Positions 50,042 through 59,048 of a stretch of DNA of 64,000 nt are shown piece by piece. The DNA is from Xanthomonas fragariae (GTDB lineage: Bacteria; Pseudomonadota; Gammaproteobacteria; Xanthomonadales; Xanthomonadaceae). Position numbers and translations under genes: made by a program. The DNA lies in contig NZ_CP071955.1 in assembly GCF_017603965.1 (NCBI RefSeq), positions 1 to 64,000 on the forward strand, in the 5' to 3' direction. How positions within the stretch are numbered: position 1 is the stretch's first letter; the number at the start of each line of letters is the position of its first letter. The notes under the pieces are model-generated. The model had not been told where the DNA came from, did not search any database, and worked only from the letters and a program-made list of their open reading frames with translations.

Positions 50042-51304
50042 ATGTTGAACTTTGACTCTCCAGAACTCGAAGCCGCATTGCGGGACGCAATTGTCAGGCT
50101 AGGCACTACCTTCGGAATCGATTGGGAGGGAACCGAACTGGATCCCGATCTTGAGCTCGACTTAGATGAGAGCGTCACGTTTTCTCGGGAAACCGTCGTA
50201 ACGATGCAATTTCCGCGATCAGAAGATTCCGTTGACCTCACGATCCAAGAATTGATAGACCTATCGAACGAGGTGACACATCCAGCAACCACTTGCGATG
50301 GCCTCACCTATCACTCAAGCCATCGAACAGTGGTCAGGATGAAGTCTTGGGACATGCGATCAGAAGGGTTTGTCAGTGGGATCAGCTCATTGGAGAATGA
50401 TGTCGGCAAGATAGCTGGCGAGATAGCTGGACACCCTGCGTCAATTTCACTGCTATCACCTTCGCCACACTTCAGCGCAGCAGTCGTTGTCAAAGATCAT
50501 TTCTATGACAAATATAACCCTCCACTAGGATGGGAAGAGTTCTATATTGGAGTGCACCACCCGCAAGGGGCGACGGCAGAAGAAGCAAATTCCCTGATCC
50601 AGGCTTACCTATTCGAACTGCATGTCACTCTCGGCCTGGAGTTTTTTGAATTCCCTCGTCCTGTCGACTTCGATCCTGAGTATCCCGAGGATGAAGAGAT
50701 CGGCGACTTGGTTCAACGCGCACGCAGCATTAGGCCGCTGCTTATAGGCCCTGGGCTTCTGGCGGTCCTTTCCGAGTTCAACAGTGTGAATGGATCCTCT
50801 AGCGGCGGAGCTGCACTTCTCGCGTACGTCAAATGCATCGAGTACGTCTCAGCCACGGTGGTAAGGGAGAAGCAGTACGAAGATCTTCGCAAGCGCCTAC
50901 TGTCGAGAGATGCACTCAAACCAAACGCAGAGTTCATGGATGGGCTACTGGTTCTCTTCGAAGAGAATCGGGTCTTCAGCCGCGACGCAGAGGCTTTGCG
51001 CTTGTCGGTCGAACGCTGCTGCGATCCGCTACCCATGAAGATCTATGCCCCGCAGTTTCTTCGTAGCTTCTCTAAGATCGACCCCTCTAGTTCCGCGGAA
51101 CAACGCAAGCAGGCGCTCGTCGAACTAGCGGCAGCACTGTCTGCATCCAGGAATCAGCTTGCTCATGCCAAGGCAAACTTTCGTGCCACTGGCAAGGAAT
51201 GCCCGCCGGAACAACTCTCAAGTCTAGTTGCATGCGCGCGAATTGCCGCAGAGCAGTGCATCCGTTGGTATGCCTCGCGCTCTGAAGAGCTACGTAAAAG
51301 TTGA
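50042..51304 (+). CDS. Unrecognised 420-aa protein with HEPN-like C-terminus
   Basis: No family is recognised by name. The first 60 residues are very acidic. Residues about 80-235 form a mixed alpha/beta domain without known motif. Residues about 250-415 are helical (LLAYVKCIEYVSATVV ... VELAAALSASRNQLAHAKAN ... LVACARIAAEQCIRWYA). They contain R370-N-x3-H375, the R-x4-6-H motif of HEPN ribonucleases, in the expected place between the third and fourth helices. HEPN proteins of this size often act in phage defence or as toxins. Base composition is lower in GC than the core. It is alone, in an islet bounded by inverted repeats next to a tRNA-like gene. CDS is likely real; function is inference. 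No clear ribosome-binding site. Confidence 0.75.
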   Translation: MLNFDSPELEAALRDAIVRLGTTFGIDWEGTELDPDLELDLDESVTFSRETVVTMQFPRSEDSVDLTIQELIDLSNEVTHPATTCDGLTYHSSHRTVVRMKSWDMRSEGFVSGISSLENDVGKIAGEIAGHPASISLLSPSPHFSAAVVVKDHFYDKYNPPLGWEEFYIGVHHPQGATAEEANSLIQAYLFELHVTLGLEFFEFPRPVDFDPEYPEDEEIGDLVQRARSIRPLLIGPGLLAVLSEFNSVNGSSSGGAALLAYVKCIEYVSATVVREKQYEDLRKRLLSRDALKPNAEFMDGLLVLFEENRVFSRDAEALRLSVERCCDPLPMKIYAPQFLRSFSKIDPSSSAEQRKQALVELAAALSASRNQLAHAKANFRATGKECPPEQLSSLVACARIAAEQCIRWYASRSEELRKS

Positions 51305-51312
51305 GTGGCTCA

Positions 51313-51534
51313 TCACCGCCAACTGGCCAATGGCGCCAAGCCGCTCCCCTTCCAGAGAAAGCGAACGAGATCAGCCTTCTGAGCGGGGCTCTCTGATTCA
51401 AAAAGGATCACCATAGCTGCTTCCAGCTTGAAGTTATCCAGAAACCCTTTTACGCGTGCGGCGTATGCATCGGCCTGTGCTGACCTCCTCCATACAACTT
51501 GGACCACAGCCCGAACTAGAAAATTCGGCGACAC
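51313..51534 (-). CDS. Possible small protein or gene fragment, 73 aa
   Basis: An open frame between the HEPN-motif gene and the b561 fragment, on the opposite strand. Residues such as DAYAARVKGFLDNFKLEAAM and LFESESPAQKADLVRFLW look protein-like and are not low-complexity. No family is recognised and no ribosome-binding site is obvious. It could be the surviving end of a larger gene. Confidence 0.25.
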   Translation of the reverse strand: MSPNFLVRAVVQVVWRRSAQADAYAARVKGFLDNFKLEAAMVILFESESPAQKADLVRFLWKGSGLAPLASWR

Positions 51535-51635
51535 TCAGGCCCAATGAGGCCTGTCGCCATGAAGCGCACTGGTTCATGGCGCTCGATGACGCCCGGAGAA
51601 GATCAAAATCTACCCTAGTCATGTCCAAGGATCCC

Positions 51636-51740
51636 ATCACCTGTGAAGTCATACGCGACCTGCACGGGCTGTTTGGATGGAGCCTATTTGCGGTCGTTCT
51701 CGTCCACCTAGGCGCTGCGCTTTTCCATATTCGGATTTGA
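51636..51740 (+). pseudogene. Cytochrome b561 C-terminal fragment
   Basis: The last 34 residues of an open frame read ITCEVIRDLHGLFGWSLFAV then VLVHLGAALFHIRI. This is the final helix pair of a b561-type cytochrome with two histidines spaced as haem ligands (DLHGLFGWSL and VLVHLGAALFH). Nothing upstream in any frame continues the family. A short debris fragment. Confidence 0.5.
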
Positions 51741-51906
51741 AGGAATGAAGTTTCTTTCGAGCATGGCTCGCAGGCAGTCTCGGAGCGTGAGCGCTGAAGG
51801 TAGCGCTTCGGCATAGAGCAAAACATGCTGTGGTACGACCCAAGCCGTCGGGTGAGCGGCCAAAGGCAGGCGCACGCCAGAGCTCCATCTAAGATGCCAG
51901 AATAGG

Positions 51907-51999
51907 TGGTGCCCCTGGCCGGGCTCGAACCGGCACTTGCCGCTTATCTGGCGCTGACGGGATATAAATCCGCTGCTCTACCAATTGAGCTACAGGGGC
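51907..51999 (-). tRNA. Unusual tRNA-like gene, 93 nt, apparent anticodon UAU
   Basis: On the minus strand a 7-bp acceptor stem (GCCCCTG/CAGGGGC) closes the cloverleaf and ACCA follows, encoded. The D arm (GCTC-AATTGGTA-GAGC) and T arm (GCCGG-TTCGAGC-CCGGC) are normal. The anticodon arm is GCGGA-TTTATAT-CCCGT, with one A-C mismatch and a G-T pair, giving UAU by position. Between this arm and the T arm are 22 nt (CAGCGCCAGATAAGCGGCAAGT), as long as a class II variable arm but able to form only a weak stem. Class II tRNAs are Leu, Ser and Tyr, which do not have UAU. It may be a non-standard tRNA or a decaying one. Confidence 0.7.
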
Positions 52000-52115
52000 G
52001 TGATCGGTCGGATCACACCCGTATTCGGAAGTAGCAAGGATCGTGGAGCCTGAACATGAAAAAATGATAGCACGCTCCACTTGCAACGCACCGTTAGCAA
52101 GTGGGTAATAGGCGT

Positions 52116-52157
52116 ATGGACCGGTCTAGAATTTGGGGCGTTTGCTACCAAATAGCG
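52116..52157 (-). repeat. Right arm of the 42-bp inverted repeat pair
   Basis: Reverse complement of 49864-49905 with 2 mismatches. It lies between the tRNA-like gene and rho, ending 19 bp before the rho stop codon on the plus-strand scale. It might be part of the rho 3' untranslated region. Confidence 0.9.
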
Positions 52158-52175
52158 CGATAACGCCAATCCAAA

Positions 52176-54017
52176 TCAGCGCTTCATCGAACTGAAGAAG
52201 TCGTCGTTGGACTTGGTGGTCTTCATCTTGTCCAACAGGAATTCCATTGCCGCGATCTCGTCCATCGGATGCAGTAACTTGCGCAGGATCCAGATCTTCT
52301 GCAGCAACTCCGGCTCGATCAGCAGATCTTCGCGACGCGTGCCCGAGCGGTTGATATCGATCGCCGGGTAAACGCGCTTTTCGGTGATGCGGCGATTCAA
52401 ATGCACTTCGCTGTTGCCGGTGCCCTTGAACTCTTCGTAGATTACCTCGTCCATCTTGCTGCCGGTTTCCACCAGCGCAGTGGCAATGATGGTCAGCGAG
52501 CCGCCTTCTTCGACGTTACGGGCCGCACCGAAGAAACGCTTCGGACGGTGCAACGCGTTGGCGTCCACACCACCGGTCAGCACCTTGCCGGAACTGGGCA
52601 CCACGTTGTTGTAGGCACGCGCCAGACGGGTAATCGAGTCGAGCAGGATCACCACGTCCCTCTTGTGTTCGACCAGACGCTTGGCCCGTTCGATCACCAT
52701 CTCGGCGACCTGCACGTGGCGTGCAGCCGGCTCGTCGAACGTGGAGGAGATGACCTCGCCGCGCACAGTGCGCTGCATCTCGGTCACTTCTTCCGGGCGC
52801 TCATCGATCAGCAACACGATCATGTGCACTTCGGGATGATTGCTGGTGATGGCCGTGGCCACCTGCTGCATCATCATCGTCTTACCGGCCTTGGGCGGGG
52901 AGACGATCAGCGCGCGCTGGCCCTTACCCTGCGGGGCCATCAGATCCAGAATGCGGCCGGTGATGTCCTCGGTCGATCCATCGCCACGCTCCAGACGGAA
53001 GCGGCGACGCGGGAACAGCGGGGTCAGGTTCTCGAACAGAACCTTGTTCTTGCTCGCTTCCAGCGGCTCGCCGTTGATGGTGTCGATGATCGACAGCGCG
53101 AAATAACGTTCGCCGTCTTTCGGGAAGCGGATGCGGCCCGACAGGTGATCGCCGGTGCGCAGAACTAAGCGGCGGATCTGGCTCGGCGAGATGTAGGTAT
53201 CGTCCGGACCGGCCAAGTAGCTGGCTTCTGCGGCACGCAGAAAACCGAAGCCGTCTGGTAGGATTTCCAGCACGCCGTCGGCAGCAACGCCTTCGCCGTG
53301 ACGAGTCAGCACCTTGAGCAGGGCGAAGATCACGTCCTGCTTGCGGGCGCGCGCCACGCCTTCTTGGATATTGAGCTGATCGGCGATATCCAGCAGCTTC
53401 TGTGCCGGCATGCGCTTGAGATCGCTCAGCGAATAGACCGGGAAGCCTTCCGGCACGGCCGGGTGCGGACGTGCGATGAACGGCTCGTTGCTGCCATCGG
53501 TCGATGGCATGCCGCTGCCGCCTATTTCGTTTCCGAAGCGATCGCGCGGCCCACGGTCGCGGCGGTTACGGAACCGATCGCGGCGATTGCCCTGTTGGTT
53601 CTGCCCCTGGCCCTGGCCCTGTTGATTTTGGACGGCGCTCTGACCCTGCGCCGGGACTTGCCCCTGATTGTGGACTTGCCCCTGACTTTGCGCCTGATTC
53701 TGGTGCTGCTGTTGTTGCGCCTGGTTGAAGCGCTGCTGCTGCGACTGGCCACCCTCGCGGGACTCGCCGTGATTGTCGCCGCCCTGACTGGCGCTTTGCG
53801 CGCTGCCGACGTGTACGCCATCGCTGGAGGTCTGCGCCGGTGCGCGCGACGGTACCTGCGGGGCATCGGGTGCGGGGCTGGTGGGCAAGGGCAGGTTGGG
53901 CTGCTGTGCGCCACCATCTTCATTGGTGACTGCGGTCTTGCTCACGCGCGGCTTGCGCACGCGTTTCTCGACGGGAGCGTCGACGCTCCCGATATCGGAA
54001 GAAGGATGATCGGACAA
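52176..54017 (-). CDS. rho: Transcription termination factor Rho, long N-terminal form
   Basis: Rho is the hexameric RNA-dependent ATPase that ends transcription of untranslated RNA. The C-terminal 420 residues hold the cold-shock-like primary RNA site ([20 protein letters not shown]), Walker A ([12 protein letters not shown]), and the Q/R-loop region. The N-terminal part is extended by about 190 residues. It is rich in Gln/Asn/Gly ([20 protein letters not shown] and further) and then Arg/Asp ([18 protein letters not shown]). Such inserts in Rho are known in some bacteria and can drive condensation or extra RNA binding. The start codon is TTG with GAGGG upstream; no ATG fits. It is followed upstream by trxA. 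Confidence 0.95.
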   Translation of the reverse strand: MSDHPSSDIGSVDAPVEKRVRKPRVSKTAVTNEDGGAQQPNLPLPTSPAPDAPQVPSRAPAQTSSDGVHVGSAQSASQGGDNHGESREGGQSQQQRFNQAQQQQHQNQAQSQGQVHNQGQVPAQGQSAVQNQQGQGQGQNQQGNRRDRFRNRRDRGPRDRFGNEIGGSGMPSTDGSNEPFIARPHPAVPEGFPVYSLSDLKRMPAQKLLDIADQLNIQEGVARARKQDVIFALLKVLTRHGEGVAADGVLEILPDGFGFLRAAEASYLAGPDDTYISPSQIRRLVLRTGDHLSGRIRFPKDGERYFALSIIDTINGEPLEASKNKVLFENLTPLFPRRRFRLERGDGSTEDITGRILDLMAPQGKGQRALIVSPPKAGKTMMMQQVATAITSNHPEVHMIVLLIDERPEEVTEMQRTVRGEVISSTFDEPAARHVQVAEMVIERAKRLVEHKRDVVILLDSITRLARAYNNVVPSSGKVLTGGVDANALHRPKRFFGAARNVEEGGSLTIIATALVETGSKMDEVIYEEFKGTGNSEVHLNRRITEKRVYPAIDINRSGTRREDLLIEPELLQKIWILRKLLHPMDEIAAMEFLLDKMKTTKSNDDFFSSMKR

Positions 54018-54233
54018 GTGTGTGATCCCTCGCTAAGAGTGCGAGCGCCCGGCTGGGGGGCGAACTATGGTGATGGGAGTCTAGAGGAGCTTTCTAGAGG
54101 GGTACGGCGGCCCACGAACGTGTGCCGGATTCATTGACATTATCACTGCTGTGCGCAACGGCGCAAGCCTCTGTCAGAGCAGGATGTAACTGCCGGCGAA
54201 TTACAGGGCGTCCGTTGCTGGACGCCCACTCAC

Positions 54234-54575
54234 TCAGGCGGCTGCGCCGCCCAGAGTCTTGTCGATCATCTGGGTCAGCTGGCCCTTGCCAACCGCTCCG
54301 ATCTGGGTTGCGTGCACCTGCCCATTCTTGAACAGCAGCAGCATTGGGATCGAGCGCACGTGGTACTTGATAGCCAAAGCACGGTTCTGGTCCACATTGA
54401 CCTTGGCAACCTTGAGTCGGCCCTGATATGTATCAGCCAGACTGTCCAGCACCGGGGCGATCATCTTGCACGGGCCACACCATTCGGCCCAGAAATCCAC
54501 CAGAACCGGTTCGCTGGATTGCAGTACAGCTGTATCGAAGTCGGCATCGCCGACATGTTGAACCTTGTCGCTCAC
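54234..54575 (-). CDS. trxA: Thioredoxin
   Basis: This small disulfide reductase has the active site [10 protein letters not shown] and the cis-proline loop RSIPMLLLF, 113 aa. The GTG at 54575 is preferred since AGGAG lies just upstream and [10 protein letters not shown] matches the normal N-terminus. The open frame runs to 54626 without conserved sequence. It lies upstream of rho on the same strand, a well-known pairing, and is divergent from rhlB. Confidence 0.95.
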   Translation of the reverse strand: MSDKVQHVGDADFDTAVLQSSEPVLVDFWAEWCGPCKMIAPVLDSLADTYQGRLKVAKVNVDQNRALAIKYHVRSIPMLLLFKNGQVHATQIGAVGKGQLTQMIDKTLGGAAA

Positions 54576-54773
54576 GTTGGGTCTCCTGGAAACCAAAACG
54601 GCCCACCCGAACAGGCAGGCCGCCACATTGCGTTAAACTGGGGCATTGCGCGACTGAATCAAGTATCAGTCCTGAAGCCGCGCTGTCCGCCACAATAGCC
54701 GCAGTTTGCGGCGCTGTCGGCATTGATGCAAGCCGCGCCCGGGCTGCTCAGGGCGCCTCACGAAGACGGAATA

Positions 54774-56483
54774 ATGAGCGACAAACCGCTGACCGATTTG
54801 ACCTTCTCCACGTTCGACCTGCATCCCGCGCTGATCGCCGGGCTGGAGAGCGCCGGGTTTACCCGGTGTACCCCGATCCAGGCGCTGACCTTGCCGGTTG
54901 CGCTGCCGGGCGGCGATGTGGCCGGCCAGGCCCAGACAGGTACCGGCAAGACCCTGGCGTTCCTGGTGGCGGTGATGAACCGCCTGCTGATTCGCTCGGC
55001 GTTGGCCGATCGCAAGCCGGAAGACCCCCGCGCGCTGATCCTGGCACCGACCCGCGAGCTGGCGATCCAGATCCACAAGGATGCCGTCAAGTTTGGCGCC
55101 GATCTGGGCCTGCGCTTTGCGCTGGTCTACGGCGGGGTGGACTACGACAAGCAGCGCGAGCTGCTGCAGCAAGGCGTGGACGTGATCATCGCCACCCCGG
55201 GCCGGCTGATCGACTACGTCAGGCAGCACAAAGTGGTCTCGCTGCACGCTTGCGAGATCTGCGTGCTGGACGAAGCCGATCGCATGTTCGATCTGGGCTT
55301 CATCAAGGACATCCGCTTTCTGCTGCGGCGCATGCCCGAGCGCGGCACCCGGCAAACGCTGCTGTTCTCGGCCACGCTCAGCCATCGCGTGCTGGAGCTG
55401 GCCTACGAGTACATGAACGAGCCGGAAAAGCTGGTGGTCGAAACCGAGACCATCACCGCTGCCCGCGTGCGCCAGCGCATCTATTTTCCATCCGACGAAG
55501 AAAAGCAGACACTGCTGCTGGGCCTGCTTTCGCGCAGTGAAGGCGCGCGCACCATGGTGTTCGTCAACACCAAGGCGTTCGTCGAGCGCGTGGCGCGCAC
55601 CCTGGAGCGTCATGGATACCGGGTCGGCGTGCTGTCGGGCGATGTGCCGCAGAAGAAGCGCGAATCGTTGCTCAATCGCTTCCAGAAGGGCCAGTTGGAG
55701 ATCCTGGTCGCCACCGACGTGGCGGCGCGGGGTCTGCACATCGACGGGGTCAAGTACGTCTACAACTACGATCTGCCGTTCGACGCAGAAGACTACGTGC
55801 ACCGCATCGGCCGTACCGCACGCCTTGGCGAAGAGGGTGACGCGATCAGCTTCGCCTGCGAGCGTTATGCGATGAGTCTGCCGGACATCGAGGCTTATAT
55901 CGAACAGAAGATTCCGGTCGAGCCGGTGACTTCCGAGTTGCTGACGCCGTTGCCGCGTGCGGCACGCGTGCCGGTGGAAGGCAAAGAGGTCGACGAAAAT
56001 GAAGGCGAGAGCGTGGGCACGATCTTCCGCGAAGCGCGCGAGCAGCGAGCCGCCGAAGAGCAGCGTCGTGGCGGTGGTCGCGGTGGTCCGGGCAGCGCCT
56101 CGCACAGTGGCAGTGGCGGCGGTCGCCGGGATGGCGCCGATGGCAAGCCGCGTCCGCGTCGCAAGCCGCGTGTCCAAGGCCAAGCTCCGGCAACTGCCGC
56201 GCCGACCGAAACACCGATGGTTGCTGCAGCGGCGGCAGAGGCGCCTTCCACCAGCATCGTGGCCGATGTCGAACGCGCACCGCGCAAGCGTCGGCGGCGT
56301 CGCAACGGCCGCCCGATCGAAGGTGTCGAGCCGGTTGCCGCCACGCCGGTTGCAGAACCTGCCGCACCGCGCAAGCCGACCCAGGTGATCGCCAAGCCGG
56401 TGCGCGCCGCCGCCAAGCCGTCCGGCAGCCCATCGCTGTTGAGCCGCATCGGTCGCCGCCTGCGGTCGTTGGTCTCCCGGTAA
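54774..56483 (+). CDS. rhlB: ATP-dependent RNA helicase RhlB (DEAD-box)
   Basis: RhlB unwinds RNA for the degradosome. The helicase core carries AQTGTGKT (motif I), [11 protein letters not shown] (DEAD motif II), SATLSHR (III), and [10 protein letters not shown] (VI). The ATG at 54774 gives [20 protein letters not shown]. The 569-aa length is about 150 longer than E. coli RhlB because of a C-terminal tail rich in Gly/Arg ([10 protein letters not shown]...), then Ala/Pro/Lys/Arg. This tail is presumably an unstructured RNA-binding region. It is divergent from trxA-rho, so RNA turnover and termination factors share one regulatory gap. Confidence 0.93.
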   Translation: MSDKPLTDLTFSTFDLHPALIAGLESAGFTRCTPIQALTLPVALPGGDVAGQAQTGTGKTLAFLVAVMNRLLIRSALADRKPEDPRALILAPTRELAIQIHKDAVKFGADLGLRFALVYGGVDYDKQRELLQQGVDVIIATPGRLIDYVRQHKVVSLHACEICVLDEADRMFDLGFIKDIRFLLRRMPERGTRQTLLFSATLSHRVLELAYEYMNEPEKLVVETETITAARVRQRIYFPSDEEKQTLLLGLLSRSEGARTMVFVNTKAFVERVARTLERHGYRVGVLSGDVPQKKRESLLNRFQKGQLEILVATDVAARGLHIDGVKYVYNYDLPFDAEDYVHRIGRTARLGEEGDAISFACERYAMSLPDIEAYIEQKIPVEPVTSELLTPLPRAARVPVEGKEVDENEGESVGTIFREAREQRAAEEQRRGGGRGGPGSASHSGSGGGRRDGADGKPRPRRKPRVQGQAPATAAPTETPMVAAAAAEAPSTSIVADVERAPRKRRRRRNGRPIEGVEPVAATPVAEPAAPRKPTQVIAKPVRAAAKPSGSPSLLSRIGRRLRSLVSR

Positions 56484-56551
56484 CTGACTGCGCGTGGACA
56501 TCAATCGCATTGCCGGTCTTCGGCGATGCGACGTAAGCGTTGGCGCTCCGG

Positions 56552-56557
56552 CATAAT
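56552..56557 (+). promoter_or_regulatory. -10-like CATAAT, 6 nt before ftsE
   Basis: CATAAT, then CACTGG, then the ATG of ftsE at 56564, the same spacing as at four other genes here. Confidence 0.4.
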
Positions 56558-56563
56558 CACTGG

Positions 56564-57250
56564 ATGACCGTTCTGCGTTTTGACAACGTCAGCAAGCACT
56601 ACGCCGGTGGCCACCAGGCGCTGACCGATGTCAGCTTCGAAGTGGCCGACGGTGAGATGCTGTTCGTGACCGGCCACTCAGGTGCCGGCAAAAGTACCTT
56701 GCTCAAATTGATCCACCTCAGCGAGCGGCCCAGCCAGGGCGAGGTGCTGCTGGGCGAACGCAACCTGTTGAAGGTGCGTGGCCGGCAGATTTCGCTGCAT
56801 CGTCGTCAGGTGGGGGCGGTCTATCAGGACCACCGTTTGCTCAACGACCGCAGCATCGCCGAGAACCTGGCCTTGCCGTTGATCCTGCGCGGCACCCGCC
56901 GCGCCGAGATCGGCAAGCGTGTGCGTTCGGCATTGGAGCGGATCGGGCTGGCCCATCGCGAGAAAGCCTTGCCGTCGCAGTTGTCGGCTGGCGAGCAGCA
57001 GCGCGTGGGCATCGCCCGCGCCATCATCGGCGAACCGCGCTTGCTGGTGGCCGATGAGCCCACCGGTAACCTGGACCCGGCACTGGCAGCGGAAATCATG
57101 CAGTTATTTGCCGAACTGCCGGCACGCGGCACCAGCGTGCTGGTGGTCAGCCACGATCTGGCGCTGCTCAAGCAAATGCGCAAGCGCGTGCTGATTCTGG
57201 ATCACGGCCGGCTGGTCGACGACATCTCGCCGCAGGATCTGGCCGAATGA
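56564..57250 (+). CDS. ftsE: Cell division ATP-binding protein FtsE
   Basis: FtsE is the cytoplasmic ATPase of the FtsEX complex, which couples the divisome to EnvC-type activators of septal amidases. It has 228 aa with Walker A (GHSGAGKST), signature LSAGEQQR, Walker B (LLVADEPTGNLD) and the H-loop (VVSHD). The ATG at 56564 gives MTVLRFDNVSKHYAGG, the usual start. The 3' end overlaps ftsX by 4 bp (ATGA), so the pair is coupled. The EnvC-like partner is encoded in this window at 28010-29308. Confidence 0.95.
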   Translation: MTVLRFDNVSKHYAGGHQALTDVSFEVADGEMLFVTGHSGAGKSTLLKLIHLSERPSQGEVLLGERNLLKVRGRQISLHRRQVGAVYQDHRLLNDRSIAENLALPLILRGTRRAEIGKRVRSALERIGLAHREKALPSQLSAGEQQRVGIARAIIGEPRLLVADEPTGNLDPALAAEIMQLFAELPARGTSVLVVSHDLALLKQMRKRVLILDHGRLVDDISPQDLAE

Positions 57251-58197
57251 ACAAGCCCGCCAATACCGAAGCCATCGCACCGTCGCGGTTCGGCGTGTGG
57301 ATCGACCACCACCTGCATAGCATCGCCTTCAGCCTGGGCCGCGCGATGCGCAAGCCATGGGCAACCTTGCTGACCATCGTGGTGATGGCCCTGGCGCTAG
57401 CCCTGCCGCTGGGGCTGTCGATCGCGCTGGACAACGTCAAGTTGCTGGCAGGCAGTGTGCAGCAGTCGCGAGAGATCAATCTGTTCTTGAAGGTCGATGT
57501 CGGCGCCGATGCGGCGCAGGCGCTGGCCGTTGAGCTGCGTGCGCGCCCGGACGTTGCCCAGGTTACGTTGCGCACGCCCGCGCAGAGGCTGGCCGAATTG
57601 CGCGAAAGCGCCAAGCTCGACGAAGCGATCGATGCGCTCGGCGACAATCCGTTGCCGACGTTGTTGATCGTCACTCCGACCGATGCCGCCCACGATGCGC
57701 AACTGGCCGGCGCGCTGCAGGCCTTGCCGCAGACCGACCAGGTGCAGCATGACGTGTTGTGGCGCAAGCGCCTGGACGGCTGGCTGCGTTTTGGCGAGCG
57801 GCTGGTGCAGGTGCTGTCTGCATTACTGGGCATCGGCGCAGTGCTGGTGGTCGGCAATACGGTGCGGCTGGATATTCAATCGCGACGCGAAGAAATTGGC
57901 GTGCTGCAATTGCTGGGGGCCAGCGATGGCTTCATTCGCCGCCCGTTTCTGTATCTGGGTGCGTGGTACGGGCTCGGTGCCGGCGCTGTTGCGCTCGCTC
58001 TGATTGCTGCCTCCGGGCTGGCGCTACGCGCGCCGTTGGCGATATTGGCCGATAGCTATGGCAGTTCCTTTACCCTCCACGGGCTGGATCTGCCGCATTC
58101 TGTGATGGTGCTGGTCGGCACCCTGGTCCTGGGTTGGCTGGGTGCCTGGCTGGTGACCGGCCATTTCCTTCGTCAGACCCGTCCCACCGAAACTTGA
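57247..58197 (+). CDS. ftsX: Cell division protein FtsX
   Basis: FtsX is the membrane partner of FtsE, 316 aa. A cytoplasmic N-terminus precedes the first helix (LLTIVVMALALALPLGLSIA). A periplasmic domain (about residues 70-165) is the known EnvC-contact region, and three further helices close the protein. Family features include the VGNTVRLDIQSRREEIGVLQ motif after the second helix. It starts inside the ftsE stop and ends with a 1-bp overlap (TGATG) with the response regulator gene, so these three are one transcription unit. Confidence 0.94.
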   Translation: MNKPANTEAIAPSRFGVWIDHHLHSIAFSLGRAMRKPWATLLTIVVMALALALPLGLSIALDNVKLLAGSVQQSREINLFLKVDVGADAAQALAVELRARPDVAQVTLRTPAQRLAELRESAKLDEAIDALGDNPLPTLLIVTPTDAAHDAQLAGALQALPQTDQVQHDVLWRKRLDGWLRFGERLVQVLSALLGIGAVLVVGNTVRLDIQSRREEIGVLQLLGASDGFIRRPFLYLGAWYGLGAGAVALALIAASGLALRAPLAILADSYGSSFTLHGLDLPHSVMVLVGTLVLGWLGAWLVTGHFLRQTRPTET

Positions 58198-59048
58198 TGC
58201 CTGCCATGCACCCATCAGATCTCAAGCACCTGATCAGCGCCGCGCCGCGCGTGATGGTGGTAGATGGCTCCAAGCTGGTGCGCAAGCTGATTGCCGATGT
58301 GTTGAAGCGTGATCTGCCGAACGTGCAGGTGATCGGGTGCTCCAGCATCGCCGAAGCACGCCAGGCGCTGGAAGCCGGTGCGGTGGATCTGGTGACGACC
58401 TCGCTGTCGCTGCCCGATGGCGATGGTTTGAAGCTGGCGCGCAGCGTGCGCGAAGCGGCGAGCCAGGCGTATGTTCCGGTGATCGTGGTCTCCGGCGATG
58501 CGCAACAGCACCTGATCGAGCGCCGCTTCACCGAGTACGTCACCGATTATTTCGACAAGGCGCTGGGTCATGAGGCCCTGGCGACCTTTATCCGCGGCTA
58601 CGTGCAGCCCGAGCCGGTCGTCGGCGCGACCGTGCTCTACATCGAAGACAGTCGCGTGGTGGCCGAAGCGACCAAGCGCATGCTCGAGCGTCAACGCCTG
58701 AAAGTGGTGCACGTGCTCACCGCCGAAGACGCCTTCGCGCTGCTCACCGCCGAATCACTGGGCCGCACCGAGCGCCGCATCGACCTGGTACTGACCGACG
58801 TGACCCTGAAAGGCGAGCTCAACGGCCGCGACGTGGTCGAGCGTATCCGTATCGATTTCGCCTACGGCAAGCGCCGTCTGCCGGTATTGGTAATGACCGG
58901 CGACACCAATCCGCGCAACCAGTCCGAACTGCTGCGCGCTGGCGCCAACGATCTGGTGCAGAAACCGATCGAAGAGCGTCTATTGGTGACCAAGGTGTTG
59001 TTCCAGCTGCGCTTGGCGCGTCTTGAGGATCAGGCTGTCACGTTATGA
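58197..59048 (+). CDS. Response regulator with two receiver domains
   Basis: This 283-aa protein consists of two tandem REC domains with no output domain. The first (about residues 18-130) has serine (S69, in [11 protein letters not shown]) where the phospho-accepting aspartate is expected and lacks the usual acidic pair ([10 protein letters not shown]). It is therefore probably not phosphorylated. The second (about residues 143-265) keeps E150/D151, D201 (VLTDVTLKG), T234 and K256. Its ATG overlaps the ftsX stop, and ung overlaps its stop by 4 bp, so it is coupled to ftsEX and ung. The alternative start is the ATG at 58206. The histidine kinase partner is not in the window. Confidence 0.88.
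   Translation: MPAMHPSDLKHLISAAPRVMVVDGSKLVRKLIADVLKRDLPNVQVIGCSSIAEARQALEAGAVDLVTTSLSLPDGDGLKLARSVREAASQAYVPVIVVSGDAQQHLIERRFTEYVTDYFDKALGHEALATFIRGYVQPEPVVGATVLYIEDSRVVAEATKRMLERQRLKVVHVLTAEDAFALLTAESLGRTERRIDLVLTDVTLKGELNGRDVVERIRIDFAYGKRRLPVLVMTGDTNPRNQSELLRAGANDLVQKPIEERLLVTKVLFQLRLARLEDQAVTL

Noticed and set aside
54666..56510. 614-aa minus-strand open frame antisense to rhlB
   Set aside because: The plus strand has all DEAD-box motifs. The antisense product is an Ala/Arg/Gln-rich composition artefact.
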